Source of the DNA: Shewanella japonica
GTDB taxonomy: Bacteria; Pseudomonadota; Gammaproteobacteria; Enterobacterales; Shewanellaceae
NCBI RefSeq assembly: GCF_002075795.1
Contig: NZ_CP020472.1
Location: forward strand, 913,001 to 977,000
Length of the DNA stretch: 64,000 nucleotides
Direction of reading: 5' to 3'
Shown here: one piece after another, positions 9,838 to 17,922 of the stretch
Position numbering within the stretch: position 1 is the stretch's first letter
How the letters are laid out: the number at the start of each line of letters is the position of its first letter
Translations under genes and position numbers: made by a program
Notes under the pieces: model-generated
The model's input: only the letters and a program-made list of their open reading frames with translations
The model's database searches: none
What the model was told of the DNA's origin: nothing

Positions 9838-10130
9838 GCCAAGACCATATTGATTGGTTTATGAGTCACAATATATCAATTAAAAACAAGCTCAAGTATT
9901 TAAGGGAAATATAACTAGCGCTATGTGTGAGCCGTCGAGTTGAAAACAACTTGAAGTCGTTTGCTACCCTTATAGGCATACCCATGGTTCAGGCTTCATT
10001 ACTATCTTGTCTATATCGAGCGAAATAAGACGAGAATAAGAAAGTGCTAAAACCAATCGGCTGCTAAAACGCGATCAACTTCGTAAACCTCGTTAGTAAG
10101 TCAGACATCTATATAAGCGACTAACCTAAA

Positions 10131-10751
10131 TTACACTTGTGTAAAGACGTAAGAAAGCTGTCCACGGCTTGAAACATTTGTTTTTTTGAAAATGTTTTGA
10201 ATGTGCATTTTGACTGTATTAATCGAAATACTTAAGTTTGCTGCAATTTGCTCATTGGATAAGCCTTGGCAAACCAAAGACAGCACTTGCTGTTCTTTTT
10301 TGGTGGTTAATGACAGTAGCTCAGTTTGACGTTGTGTAATAGGTTGGCGGTTTCTTGATTGAATATAATGAGACATCGCATCATGACTGAAATACAATTT
10401 ATTGTTGTCCAGATTCTTAAAGGCTTCGATGATCTCAATAATCGATGCATCAAAAGACAGTCCACCATGAAACCCATTTGCGATGAGCAAACTTTCAGTG
10501 TCAGAGGTCAGTTGAGGGCAAAAAGCCAAATGTTTGCCGTCTGCAAGTAATTCTGCCGATAAGTTAGGGATGTGTAATTTTGGATCACTGACATAGTGCA
10601 GTAGAATTTTTTTGTGGTGCTCTGCTTTTTGCCACTGGAGGTTAAGCGGGTCGTGGCTAATGGTATTACATTTTAAAAGTTCAGTAATCTGGCAAAGCTG
10701 TTGGGTCAAACTTTCAGGTATTTCACCTAAAAAAATATCCGATACAATCAT
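10131..10751 (-). CDS. LuxR-type transcriptional regulator
   Basis: 206 aa. The C-terminal 65 residues are a LuxR helix-turn-helix (LTTKKEQQVLSLVCQGLSNE and NTVKMHIQNIFKKTNV). The N-terminal 130 residues have receiver-like length but lack an obvious phosphoacceptor Asp in the usual context, as in CsgD/VpsT-type atypical receivers. It could therefore respond to a ligand or act constitutively; this is inference. It lies divergent from the bactofilin gene with a 226-bp shared upstream region, so it may regulate that gene. Confidence 0.82.
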   Translation of the reverse strand: MIVSDIFLGEIPESLTQQLCQITELLKCNTISHDPLNLQWQKAEHHKKILLHYVSDPKLHIPNLSAELLADGKHLAFCPQLTSDTESLLIANGFHGGLSFDASIIEIIEAFKNLDNNKLYFSHDAMSHYIQSRNRQPITQRQTELLSLTTKKEQQVLSLVCQGLSNEQIAANLSISINTVKMHIQNIFKKTNVSSRGQLSYVFTQV

Positions 10752-10977
10752 GTCACATCCTTGTTTATAAAACTCGACTATTGAAGATCCTTAACAATAG
10801 GTTCGTGAATAATAATTATTCTTAATCACAGTGTCCAGCAATAAGTGATGAGTTAGCAATTTAATTGATCCGAAATGTTTACAAGGTGAATTTTATGTAA
10901 ACGCAATGTTATTTGTTGTTTTTAATTAGTTAGTTTACTATAAGTCGAAAATTTATAATAAAAGGATACTGCTGGGT

Positions 10978-12336
10978 ATGAATAACAAAGGAAATGGGGT
11001 GACTTTTATCGGTCCCGAGACTTCATTGGATGGAGAAATGACGGTAAAAGGACCTGCTTTGATCGCTGGTCAAGTCAAAGGTGTTATTCGTTCAACAGAC
11101 CAAGTTAAAATTGAAGTAGGTGGCGAAATTGACGGTGAACTTTACTGTCAAGAGTTACGTGTTTGTGGTGTTTTCAAAGGAAAATTACACTGTAACAGTC
11201 TCGTTATCGTAAGCTCTGGTGTGGTTGAAGGTGATGTTTCGAGTCATAAAATGGAAATTTATGATGGTGGTCAATTCTTAGGTGCAAGAACTAAAGGCCC
11301 TGAGCAAGGTGTATTACCTGAGCTAGCAGCTGATGAACAGCCTGTTGCTCCTTATTCTCAACCTTTTAATGACGAGCCGGCTTACGCATCCCCAAAGCCT
11401 GAAGCGCCTATTGCAGAGGCGCCGATAGCTCAGGCTGCAAAAGTGAGTAATGTTAACGTAATGGCCGAGCCTATTACTAACGTTGCTGTTGACACTCCTA
11501 AAGTAAAAACTGAAATAAAGCCTGATGTAACGCCTGAGATTAAGCCAGAGTTTGTCGCTGATGAAATGACAGTTAAGACTGAAGTCAAGTCAGAAAAACC
11601 GGCTCAAGCACAAGAGATTCGTACTCCTGCACCATTAAATAGCGTGCCAGAAAGCGAACCAATGCCAGCGCCTAAGCCGATGTCAAAACTTGAGATTAAG
11701 CCACAACCAAATCCTCAAGCTCAGTTAGCGGCAAAAGCAGCAGCAGAAAAAGCGCAACAAAAGAAATCAGGTGCGACTAAATTTGTTGTTGCCGGTGTGG
11801 TATTAGCTGCAGCCGCAGCTGGTGCAGTAGTTATAAAGCCTGAATTAGGCGAAGCCGTGATGGCGAAAATTAATTCAACGACGAACACGCAATCAGCAAA
11901 ATCTGAACCAGCAGTAGAAGATGCAAGTATTGCCAACGTTGAAACTACTGCAGCAGTTGAAGTTATTGATGCTGAAACAGCCCTCGCTGAGTTAGATCAA
12001 GCTGCAGCAGCTAAAGCCGTTGAAGCTGAAGCGGCGACAGAGCTTGTTGCAGACGTTAGCGAAACGTCTTCTGACAGTGTTGATGAGTCTATCAATGAGA
12101 CTTTGGCTGATGAACAAGCTGATTTATTAGCAGAACTAGAAGGCGTTGACAGTGAATTGACTGCCGACATCAATACAGAAGCTGATGATATTGTCGAAAG
12201 TGCTGCAGCGTCAGTTGAAGATGATAAAACAAAAGTTGATAGCCTACTTGCTGATTTATTAGCAGAAGAGCGAGCTGACTCTACAGAAGCGACTGAAGCG
12301 ACTGAAGAAGCAACGACAACAGCGGGTAATTTATAA
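10978..12336 (+). CDS. Large bactofilin with transmembrane segment and acidic tail
   Basis: 452 aa. Residues about 8-105 are a bactofilin (polymer-forming cytoskeletal protein) beta-helix repeat domain: FIGPETSLDGEMTVKGPALI, GGEIDGEL, GVFKGKL and GVVEGDV repeats. Residues about 110-265 are a Pro/Lys/Glu/Ala-rich linker. A single hydrophobic segment lies at 268-287 (KFVVAGVVLAAAAAGAVVI), followed by about 165 residues rich in Glu, Asp, Ala and Thr. Usual bactofilins are 120-200 aa and lack this tail. The protein may anchor a filament at the inner membrane with an acidic tail on the far side; topology is inferred. A GGATAC ribosome site precedes the ATG, and a strong terminator follows the gene. 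Confidence 0.85.
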   Translation: MNNKGNGVTFIGPETSLDGEMTVKGPALIAGQVKGVIRSTDQVKIEVGGEIDGELYCQELRVCGVFKGKLHCNSLVIVSSGVVEGDVSSHKMEIYDGGQFLGARTKGPEQGVLPELAADEQPVAPYSQPFNDEPAYASPKPEAPIAEAPIAQAAKVSNVNVMAEPITNVAVDTPKVKTEIKPDVTPEIKPEFVADEMTVKTEVKSEKPAQAQEIRTPAPLNSVPESEPMPAPKPMSKLEIKPQPNPQAQLAAKAAAEKAQQKKSGATKFVVAGVVLAAAAAGAVVIKPELGEAVMAKINSTTNTQSAKSEPAVEDASIANVETTAAVEVIDAETALAELDQAAAAKAVEAEAATELVADVSETSSDSVDESINETLADEQADLLAELEGVDSELTADINTEADDIVESAAASVEDDKTKVDSLLADLLAEERADSTEATEATEEATTTAGNL

Positions 12337-12362
12337 GCCGTAATGCTTAATTTTACATGTTT

Positions 12363-12390
12363 AAAGGCCCTCATTTGAGGGCCTTTTTTA
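12363..12390 (+). terminator. Rho-independent terminator after bactofilin gene
   Basis: AAAGGCCCTCA / TGAGGGCCTTT hairpin followed by a run of T. Confidence 0.9.
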
Positions 12391-12628
12391 TGCCTAAAAT
12401 CCAGTGTGACACCACTCAGCGCAACGCTTTTTCTTCTCAGATTTTGACAACATACCAACTTCTTTAGCCCATCCTTTAATCTATCGTTGTTTTGATTTTT
12501 ATCCGTAAGTTTACGTTTCTTCTTGGAGTTTCAATTGTTATTGAGTGCTTATTTCTATTAGAACACGAATGAATTAATAGCACTTTTGAGTCAATTTTGG
12601 AGATGAGAAGGATGCGCTAATCTTGTGC

Positions 12629-12643
12629 GCACCGAAATAGCGC
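12629..12643. promoter_or_regulatory. NtrC-type site 1
   Basis: GCACC-N5-AGCGC, one mismatch from the NtrC consensus GCACY-N5-RGTGC. Its centre is 16 bp upstream of site 2. Confidence 0.5.
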
Positions 12644-12660
12644 TGCACTTATATGGTGCG
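12644..12660. promoter_or_regulatory. NtrC-type site 2
   Basis: TGCACTTATATGGTGCG agrees with the NtrC consensus TGCACY-N5-RGTGCA except for the last base. It lies roughly 95-100 bp upstream of the transcription start expected from the sigma-54 candidate at 12723, a normal activator distance. It predicts induction of glnK-amtB under nitrogen limitation. Confidence 0.75.
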
Positions 12661-12722
12661 AAAGTTTGAGGTTATTGAATGCAATAAATTAAATATTTCA
12701 ATAAAAACAGTATTTTACAAGT

Positions 12723-12738
12723 TTGGCCTGATGATTGA
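12723..12738 (+). promoter_or_regulatory. Candidate sigma-54 promoter of glnK-amtB
   Basis: TTGGCCTGATGATTGA places GG at 12725-12726 and TTG at 12735-12737 with correct -24/-12 spacing. The normally conserved C of the -12 GC is A here, so the match is imperfect. Context (two NtrC-type sites upstream, PII gene downstream) supports it. Confidence 0.5.
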
Positions 12739-12786
12739 ATTGTTATTGCAAACAAATTTATAACAATCACACTTTTGGAGGTCGAG

Positions 12787-13125
12787 ATGAAACTCGTCAG
12801 CGCTATCATCAAGCCGTTTAAATTGGATGATGTCCGAGAAGCAATTGCAGGAATGGGCATTGAGGGAATGACTGTTACTGAAGTTAAAGGCTTTGGACGT
12901 CAAAAAGGTCACACAGAACTTTATCGTGGCGCAGAATATCAAGTTGATTTTCTTCCTAAAGTAAAATTAGAAATTGCGACAAAATCTGAAAATTTAGACA
13001 TGTTAATTGAAGCTATCACAACAGCAGCTCACACCGGCAAGATTGGTGACGGCAAAATTTTCGTAACTGATCTTGAACAAGCAATCCGTATTCGTACGGG
13101 TGAGCTTGATAACGAAGCATTATAA
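12787..13125 (+). CDS. glnK: Nitrogen regulatory protein PII (GlnK/GlnB family)
   Basis: 112 aa, the standard PII length. It is a small trimeric signal protein that reads 2-oxoglutarate, ATP and ADP. The T-loop is intact, with the uridylylation Tyr51 in RGAEYQVDF; the C-loop signature TGKIGDGKIFV is also intact. The ATG at 12787 follows GGAGG; an upstream in-frame start lacks support. It is 10 bp ahead of amtB, the classic glnK-amtB pair, so the expected job is to bind and block AmtB when nitrogen is plentiful. GlnB and GlnK are hard to tell apart by sequence; the linkage favours GlnK. Confidence 0.95.
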   Translation: MKLVSAIIKPFKLDDVREAIAGMGIEGMTVTEVKGFGRQKGHTELYRGAEYQVDFLPKVKLEIATKSENLDMLIEAITTAAHTGKIGDGKIFVTDLEQAIRIRTGELDNEAL

Positions 13126-13135
13126 GGGGGCTGAA

Positions 13136-14386
13136 ATGGAAGAGTTAGCAGCGTTAGGAACAACAGTAACAGAATTACGATTTGCACTAGATACATTCTA
13201 CTTTTTGATTTCAGGTGCGTTAGTGATGTGGATGGCAGCAGGTTTTGCCATGCTTGAAGCGGGTTTAGTTCGTTCAAAGAACACCACTGAAATTTTAACT
13301 AAAAACGTTTGTTTATATTCAATTGCCTGTGTCATGTACCTACTTGTCGGTTACAACATTATGTATGTTAATAATGTTGAAGCGGGTTGGTTACCTTCAT
13401 TTGGTTCATTAATAGGGTCACAATCAGCCGATGCGGATCACGCACTTGAGTCAGATTTCTTCTTCCAAGTTGTGTTTGTCGCTACTGCAATGTCGATTGT
13501 GTCTGGTGCTGTTGCTGAGCGTATGAAACTATGGTCATTTTTACTTTTCTCAGTGGTATTAACAGGTGTTATTTACCCAATTGAAGGATACTGGACATGG
13601 GGTGGTGGTTTCATTTCTGCTGCTGGTTTTGTTGATTTTGCTGGTAGTGGTATCGTGCACATGGCTGGTGCAGCAGCAGCGATTGCTGGCGTACTGTTAC
13701 TTGGGGCTCGTAAAGGGAAATATGGCGCGAATGGCGCAGTAAACCCAATTCCTGGTTCAAACTTACCAATGGCGACATTAGGTATGTTTATCCTATGGAT
13801 GGGGTGGTTTGGTTTTAACGGTGGTTCTCAGTTATTAGTATCAGATGCTGAAAATGCATCAGCAGTAGCAAAAATCTTTGTTAACACAAACTCTGCAGCC
13901 GCATTTGGTGCAGTATCAGCACTCATTGTTTGTAAAATTGTTTGGGGTAAAGCTGATTTAACCATGATTTTAAATGGTGCATTAGCTGGTTTAGTAGCTA
14001 TTACCGCTGACCCATTATCACCTTCATTATTGATGTCTGCAGTTATCGGTGTCGTTGCTGGTGGTGTGGTTATTTTCTCAATCGTTGGTTTTGACCGTAT
14101 TAAAATCGATGACCCAGTAGGTGCAATTTCAGTGCATGGTGTATGTGGTTTCCTAGGCTTAATGCTAGTGCCATTATCAAATGCTGATGCAAGCTTTGGC
14201 TCGCAGTTATTTGGTGCTGTAGCAATCTTCACTTGGGTATTTGCCGCTTCATTTGCTGTTTGGTTTGTCCTTAAAGCAACTGTTGGTATTCGTGTTACTG
14301 AAGAAGAAGAGTATAACGGTATGGATGCATCAGACTGTGGTGTTGATGCATACCCAGAGTTTGTATCGATTAAATCAGCGGGTTAA
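13136..14386 (+). CDS. amtB: Ammonium transporter AmtB
   Basis: 416 aa inner-membrane channel of the Amt/MEP/Rh family with about 11 helices. Family signatures include FAMLEAGLVRSKN near residue 40-52 and DFAGSGIVHMAGAAAA near 175-190, the latter carrying the first pore histidine; ISVHGVCGFLG carries the second. The ATG at 13136 has AAGGGGG before it and begins MEELAAL; there is no clear cleavable signal peptide, unlike E. coli AmtB. Spacing to glnK is 10 bp. A 12-bp tandem repeat and a terminator follow. Confidence 0.96.
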   Translation: MEELAALGTTVTELRFALDTFYFLISGALVMWMAAGFAMLEAGLVRSKNTTEILTKNVCLYSIACVMYLLVGYNIMYVNNVEAGWLPSFGSLIGSQSADADHALESDFFFQVVFVATAMSIVSGAVAERMKLWSFLLFSVVLTGVIYPIEGYWTWGGGFISAAGFVDFAGSGIVHMAGAAAAIAGVLLLGARKGKYGANGAVNPIPGSNLPMATLGMFILWMGWFGFNGGSQLLVSDAENASAVAKIFVNTNSAAAFGAVSALIVCKIVWGKADLTMILNGALAGLVAITADPLSPSLLMSAVIGVVAGGVVIFSIVGFDRIKIDDPVGAISVHGVCGFLGLMLVPLSNADASFGSQLFGAVAIFTWVFAASFAVWFVLKATVGIRVTEEEEYNGMDASDCGVDAYPEFVSIKSAG

Positions 14387-14392
14387 TAACTG

Positions 14393-14444
14393 AAAAATCG
14401 TTTATAAAATCGTTTATAAAATCGTTTATAAAATCGTGTATAAA
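14393..14444. repeat. 12-bp tandem repeat after amtB
   Basis: The unit TTTATAAAATCG occurs three times exactly at 14401-14412, 14413-14424 and 14425-14436, with a partial unit before (AAAAATCG) and a degenerate one after. It lies between the amtB stop and its terminator. Confidence 0.9.
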
Positions 14445-14471
14445 AGCAGAGCTATTTAGCTCTGCTTTTTT
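14443..14471 (+). terminator. Terminator of glnK-amtB
   Basis: AAAGCAGAGCT / AGCTCTGCTTT hairpin with ATTT loop and T-run. Confidence 0.88.
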
Positions 14472-14517
14472 GTTATACTGATGAAATACCAATGCTCTTA
14501 TTTGAATAGGTCTCACT

Positions 14518-14862
14518 ATAGCTAAGTCACTTAGGTTAACGCTTCTTATTAGTGTTATAGCACTTGCAGGAATAACGATGAGTACGCTAAGTCATGCGGG
14601 TAAAGTTGTGGTTCGTAAATCATCTGAACCTTTTGATGCCTTTGCCGTTAGAGATGCGGTTCAGCAAGATCATCAGTGGCAAGAAATGCTACGTATGCAA
14701 CAACAAATTCAAATCCTTCAAGCGTTGCCTTTAGGGTGCCTCGCAGTCGCTGTTCCATACCATTATTATAATTGTGCAGGCAGTATGTACCGACCTTATA
14801 TGCATCAAAATCAAGAGTTATTTATTCAAATTGACCCGCCTAAAATACCACAAGTAAAGTAA
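14518..14862 (+). CDS. Small probable secreted protein, start codon uncertain
   Basis: The conventional ATG is at 14578 and gives 94 aa. The open frame, however, continues upstream to a stop at 14503-14505. The upstream codons read AKSLRLTLLISVIALAGIT, which joins MSTLSHA to make a near-perfect Sec signal peptide (basic N-region, hydrophobic core, SHA cleavage site). No ATG, GTG or TTG exists in that extension; the best candidate is ATA at 14518, with AGG 7 nt upstream. Either a rare AUA start is used, the start has mutated, or the shorter form is made. The mature part is Gln-rich, then Tyr/Pro-rich. No family recognised. Confidence 0.55.
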   Translation: MAKSLRLTLLISVIALAGITMSTLSHAGKVVVRKSSEPFDAFAVRDAVQQDHQWQEMLRMQQQIQILQALPLGCLAVAVPYHYYNCAGSMYRPYMHQNQELFIQIDPPKIPQVK

Positions 14863-15048
14863 TTACTATCTTCTTGGTAATGTGCTTCGCTATGTTCTTA
14901 GCGATATACATTGCCCAGTTTATTCCGTTTCAGTTTATTGTTGCTGAACAGCCTTAACCTTATTGAAAATATTTTTTGTCACATTTATATATCTCATTTT
15001 CGTACATGCATCTATGCTTAATAAAGGTGTTTTGAGCGGAGCATAAAT

Positions 15049-16269
15049 ATGTTTCAAAAATATGAAAATAACAAAAAAAATAATAATGCAATTTTACCTC
15101 GCAATAATATACAGCTAAGCCTTTGTTTGGCATTGCTATTACCTCTCTTTCTTTTTGGCTGCTCTAGCACTCAAACCCATCAAAGTTCAGCCAATGCCAC
15201 GGAGTTGTTTAATGACAGCTATTTCACACCAACGGCAATACCAGCAACAGAAACAATCTATGAGTTACCTGAGGGCATGGTTAATGAGATTAAGAAAGCG
15301 TATGCCCGCTCAGGTGGAGTTGTTGGAAATAAAAAGCCGGTTAATGTTTGGCTTGCTGAGTACATTGATGCAGAAAATGGTGGATTTGAATATCGTGATC
15401 ATTATACGCGAATGGCCAGCGTTACCGCACAAGAACGAGCAGGCAATTGCATGTCTTTAGTTGTGCTGTCCACTGCAATAGCTGAGGCATTAAATGTCCC
15501 TGTTAAGTATCAAGACATAGATGTCGAGCCTATTTGGGATAGACGTGGCGGTTTTTATCTTGTTAATGGTCATGTGAATATGAAGCTGCTCCATCGAGAC
15601 GACATCAACTCATACAGCTTTAGAGGGTCTGAAATTTTAGTCGACTTTTTACCTGAGCGTTCAATTAGAGCCTATAGAATAAAGCAGATAAACAAGCAGA
15701 CTTTATCGAGTATGTACTTCAATAACGTTGCAGCAGAAGCATTAGTTAAAAACGAGTATGACTTAGCTTATGCACTATCTAAAAGAGCGATAGAATTAGA
15801 TCCATATTATGTAAATAGCATTAATACCTTAGCTGTGATTTATCGCCATAAAGGTTTAAACAAACTCGCAGAGCAAGCGTATCGGCATGTATTACAGCTT
15901 GAGCCTGAGAACATTACGACTTTATATAACTTAGCCTTGATATTAGGTGAACAAAACAGATTAGATGAATGGCAACAAGTACATAAAGTATTGGAGCTTG
16001 CACGGATTAAAAACCCTTTCTACTACTTTGATATGGCGCAACAAGCTTATTTTGAAAAGCAGTATCAAGAGGCGCTAGTCTGGTATAAGCGCGCGGTTGA
16101 AAGAGCCGACTATCGACATGAGTTTTATTTTGGCCTGTCTCGCGCTTACTGGGCGACAGGTGATGAGAGGCGTGCTAAAAAGAATATGAAAAAAGCACTG
16201 GATTTGAGTATTGATGAAGTAAACCAACATCGCTACAAAGGTAAGTTGCAAGCTATGATGCGCCATTAG
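15049..16269 (+). CDS. Lipoprotein with transglutaminase-like and TPR domains
   Basis: 406 aa. A lipoprotein signal ends in the lipobox LFGC (Cys38). Residues about 75-215 resemble a transglutaminase-like cysteine peptidase fold: AGNCMSL carries a candidate catalytic Cys near 134, with later His (NGHVNMKL) and Asp (ILVDFLP) in the expected order. Residues about 220-400 are tetratricopeptide repeats (AYALSKRAIELDPYY, AEQAYRHVLQLEPEN, ALVWYKRAVERADY). It is probably attached to a membrane facing the periplasm as a scaffold or processing factor. GGAG precedes the ATG. It is a single gene followed by a terminator. Substrate unknown. Confidence 0.8.
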   Translation: MFQKYENNKKNNNAILPRNNIQLSLCLALLLPLFLFGCSSTQTHQSSANATELFNDSYFTPTAIPATETIYELPEGMVNEIKKAYARSGGVVGNKKPVNVWLAEYIDAENGGFEYRDHYTRMASVTAQERAGNCMSLVVLSTAIAEALNVPVKYQDIDVEPIWDRRGGFYLVNGHVNMKLLHRDDINSYSFRGSEILVDFLPERSIRAYRIKQINKQTLSSMYFNNVAAEALVKNEYDLAYALSKRAIELDPYYVNSINTLAVIYRHKGLNKLAEQAYRHVLQLEPENITTLYNLALILGEQNRLDEWQQVHKVLELARIKNPFYYFDMAQQAYFEKQYQEALVWYKRAVERADYRHEFYFGLSRAYWATGDERRAKKNMKKALDLSIDEVNQHRYKGKLQAMMRH

Positions 16270-16654
16270 TCCGAGAGCTCTACAAATAAGTGTGAAAAAC
16301 AAAAGCCTAGTCGTGGCTCATTATAAAACCATGCTCAACGTGTGTTGCTCATGGTTTTTTCGTTTATGACTTTGAGCACGCTGTGCGATATTAACTCAAT
16401 CTAGCCAAATAAGCGCAGATAATAAAAATTTCATATTTATTCAACTAAACCGAACTTAATGAATTTATTATATATTTTATTTTTGTTTATCTAAACTTAT
16501 TGATTAACAGTCATTTAAATACATAAAACTAATAAAACCATAGATTGAACGAATTATTGTGTGGTACTGTTTGAATTATAGAGCTGATCGCTATGCTTTA
16601 CTGCCAATGTTAAACGTTGGCATAAATAAACTGTTTGCTGGAGTTGTATAAACT
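16270..16654. other. Intergenic region upstream of aroG
   Basis: 385 bp. It holds the terminator at 16325-16360, a long AT-rich stretch and a 17-bp imperfect palindrome at about 16604-16620. No coding potential seen. Confidence 0.6.
16325..16360 (+). terminator. Terminator after the TPR lipoprotein gene
   Basis: AAAACCATG / CATGGTTTT outer stem with an inner CAACG-type loop, followed by TTTTTT. Confidence 0.8.
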
Positions 16655-17707
16655 ATGTATTACCAAAATGATGACGTTAGAATTGATGAAATAAAAGAAC
16701 TATTGCCTCCAATTGCCATTTTAGAGCGATTTCCAGCATCAGAAACTGCATCAGCAACAGTCTTTAACGCACGTGATGGCATTCACCGTATTTTAAATAG
16801 ACAAGATGATCGTCTACTTGTCGTTATAGGCCCTTGTTCTATCCACGACCCTGTTGCCGCGTTGGATTATGGTAAGCGCTTATTAGCATTACGTGAAAAA
16901 TATAAAGATCAGCTTGAAATCGTTATGCGAGTGTATTTTGAAAAGCCACGTACAACTGTTGGTTGGAAAGGTTTAATTAATGATCCTTACATGGACAATA
17001 GCTTTAAATTAAATGATGGTTTACGTACTGCACGCAAACTTCTCGTTGATTTAAACGAAGCTGGTATTCCTACCGCGGGTGAGTTCCTCGATATGATTAC
17101 ACCACAATATGTGGCGGATATGATGTGTTGGGGTGCAATTGGAGCTCGTACTACTGAGTCTCAAGTTCACCGTGAGTTAGCATCGGGTTTATCAAGCCCT
17201 GTCGGGTTTAAAAATGGTACTGACGGCACAATTAAAGTCGCTATCGATGCTATTGGGGCAGCAAGTGCACCTCATCACTTTTTATCAGTGACCAAGTTTG
17301 GTCACTCAGCCATTGTATCGACAAAAGGTAACCCTGACTGTCATATCATTCTTCGAGGCGGTAAAGAGCCAAACTACAGTCAAACTCATGTAGCAGCGAT
17401 TGAAAGCCAACTAGAGAAAGCCAAGCTTGCAGCTAATATTATGATTGATTTTAGTCACGCTAATAGCAGTAAGGATTTTAAAAAGCAGATGTTAGTGGCA
17501 GAGGATGTGGCTAATCAGATTAGTGCGGGCAATCAGAATATTTTTGGTGTGATGGTTGAAAGTAATATCGAAGAAGGTCGCCAAGATTTAGTTGTTGGTA
17601 AAGCGCTTTGTTACGGTCAAAGTATTACTGATGCTTGTATTGGGTGGGCCGATACCGAAAGCTTATTAGAGACACTTAGCCAAAGCGTACAAAAACGTCG
17701 CAGCTAA
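16655..17707 (+). CDS. aroG: 3-deoxy-7-phosphoheptulonate synthase, AroG type
   Basis: 350 aa, same length as E. coli AroG and visibly collinear from MYYQNDDVRI to the C-terminus. It condenses phosphoenolpyruvate and erythrose 4-phosphate, the first step of aromatic amino acid synthesis. Key stretches are VIGPCSIHDP, PRTTVGWKGLINDP, GARTTESQVHRELASGLS and MIDFSHANSSK. The close resemblance to AroG suggests feedback control by phenylalanine, but the isozyme specificity is inference. It is monocistronic with CTGGAG before the start. Confidence 0.95.
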   Translation: MYYQNDDVRIDEIKELLPPIAILERFPASETASATVFNARDGIHRILNRQDDRLLVVIGPCSIHDPVAALDYGKRLLALREKYKDQLEIVMRVYFEKPRTTVGWKGLINDPYMDNSFKLNDGLRTARKLLVDLNEAGIPTAGEFLDMITPQYVADMMCWGAIGARTTESQVHRELASGLSSPVGFKNGTDGTIKVAIDAIGAASAPHHFLSVTKFGHSAIVSTKGNPDCHIILRGGKEPNYSQTHVAAIESQLEKAKLAANIMIDFSHANSSKDFKKQMLVAEDVANQISAGNQNIFGVMVESNIEEGRQDLVVGKALCYGQSITDACIGWADTESLLETLSQSVQKRRS

Positions 17708-17726
17708 TTAAGTGCACTCATTTGAT

Positions 17727-17754
17727 AAAAAAGGCGCTGAGAGGCGCCTTATTT
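17727..17754. terminator. Bidirectional terminator between aroG and a small gene
   Basis: AAGGCGC / GCGCCTT stem between convergent genes, with A-run on one side and an AT-rich run on the other. It overlaps the stop of the minus-strand gene. Confidence 0.75.
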
Positions 17755-17922
17755 ATTGGTATTTGCTAAATATTCATTTGCTTTAGCTAGGCTTCCAAAT
17801 GCCGAGATGAGGTTGTTTCTTCCTTTGTCTTGTAGCTCAGGGTTACCTGATTCGATCATCATCCATACCCAAGTTTGTATTAGTTGTAATGGTGGGTGCT
17901 GAACTTTTGTTGCGTCTAACAT
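17749..17922 (-). CDS. Small hypothetical protein
   Basis: 57 aa. The ATG at 17922 is preceded by a strong AAGGAAG ribosome site; the longer open frame upstream has none, so the shorter protein is correct. The sequence starts MLDATKVQHPPLQLIQTWVW and is soluble, with Trp and Asn-rich parts. No family recognised. The very good ribosome site argues that it is real. Confidence 0.7.
   Translation of the reverse strand: MLDATKVQHPPLQLIQTWVWMMIESGNPELQDKGRNNLISAFGSLAKANEYLANTNK

Noticed and set aside
11997..12458. Minus-strand open frame of 153 codons over the bactofilin tail
   Set aside because: It is a mirror of the repetitive Ala/Glu/Ser codons of the bactofilin gene, without a ribosome site and running through the terminator.
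12670..12690. Alternative sigma-54 element (GG...GC) before glnK
   Set aside because: The spacing between GG and GC is 9 instead of 10 bases.
12715..12942. Minus-strand open frame over the glnK start
   Set aside because: Shadow of the glnK coding strand and its promoter; no ribosome site.
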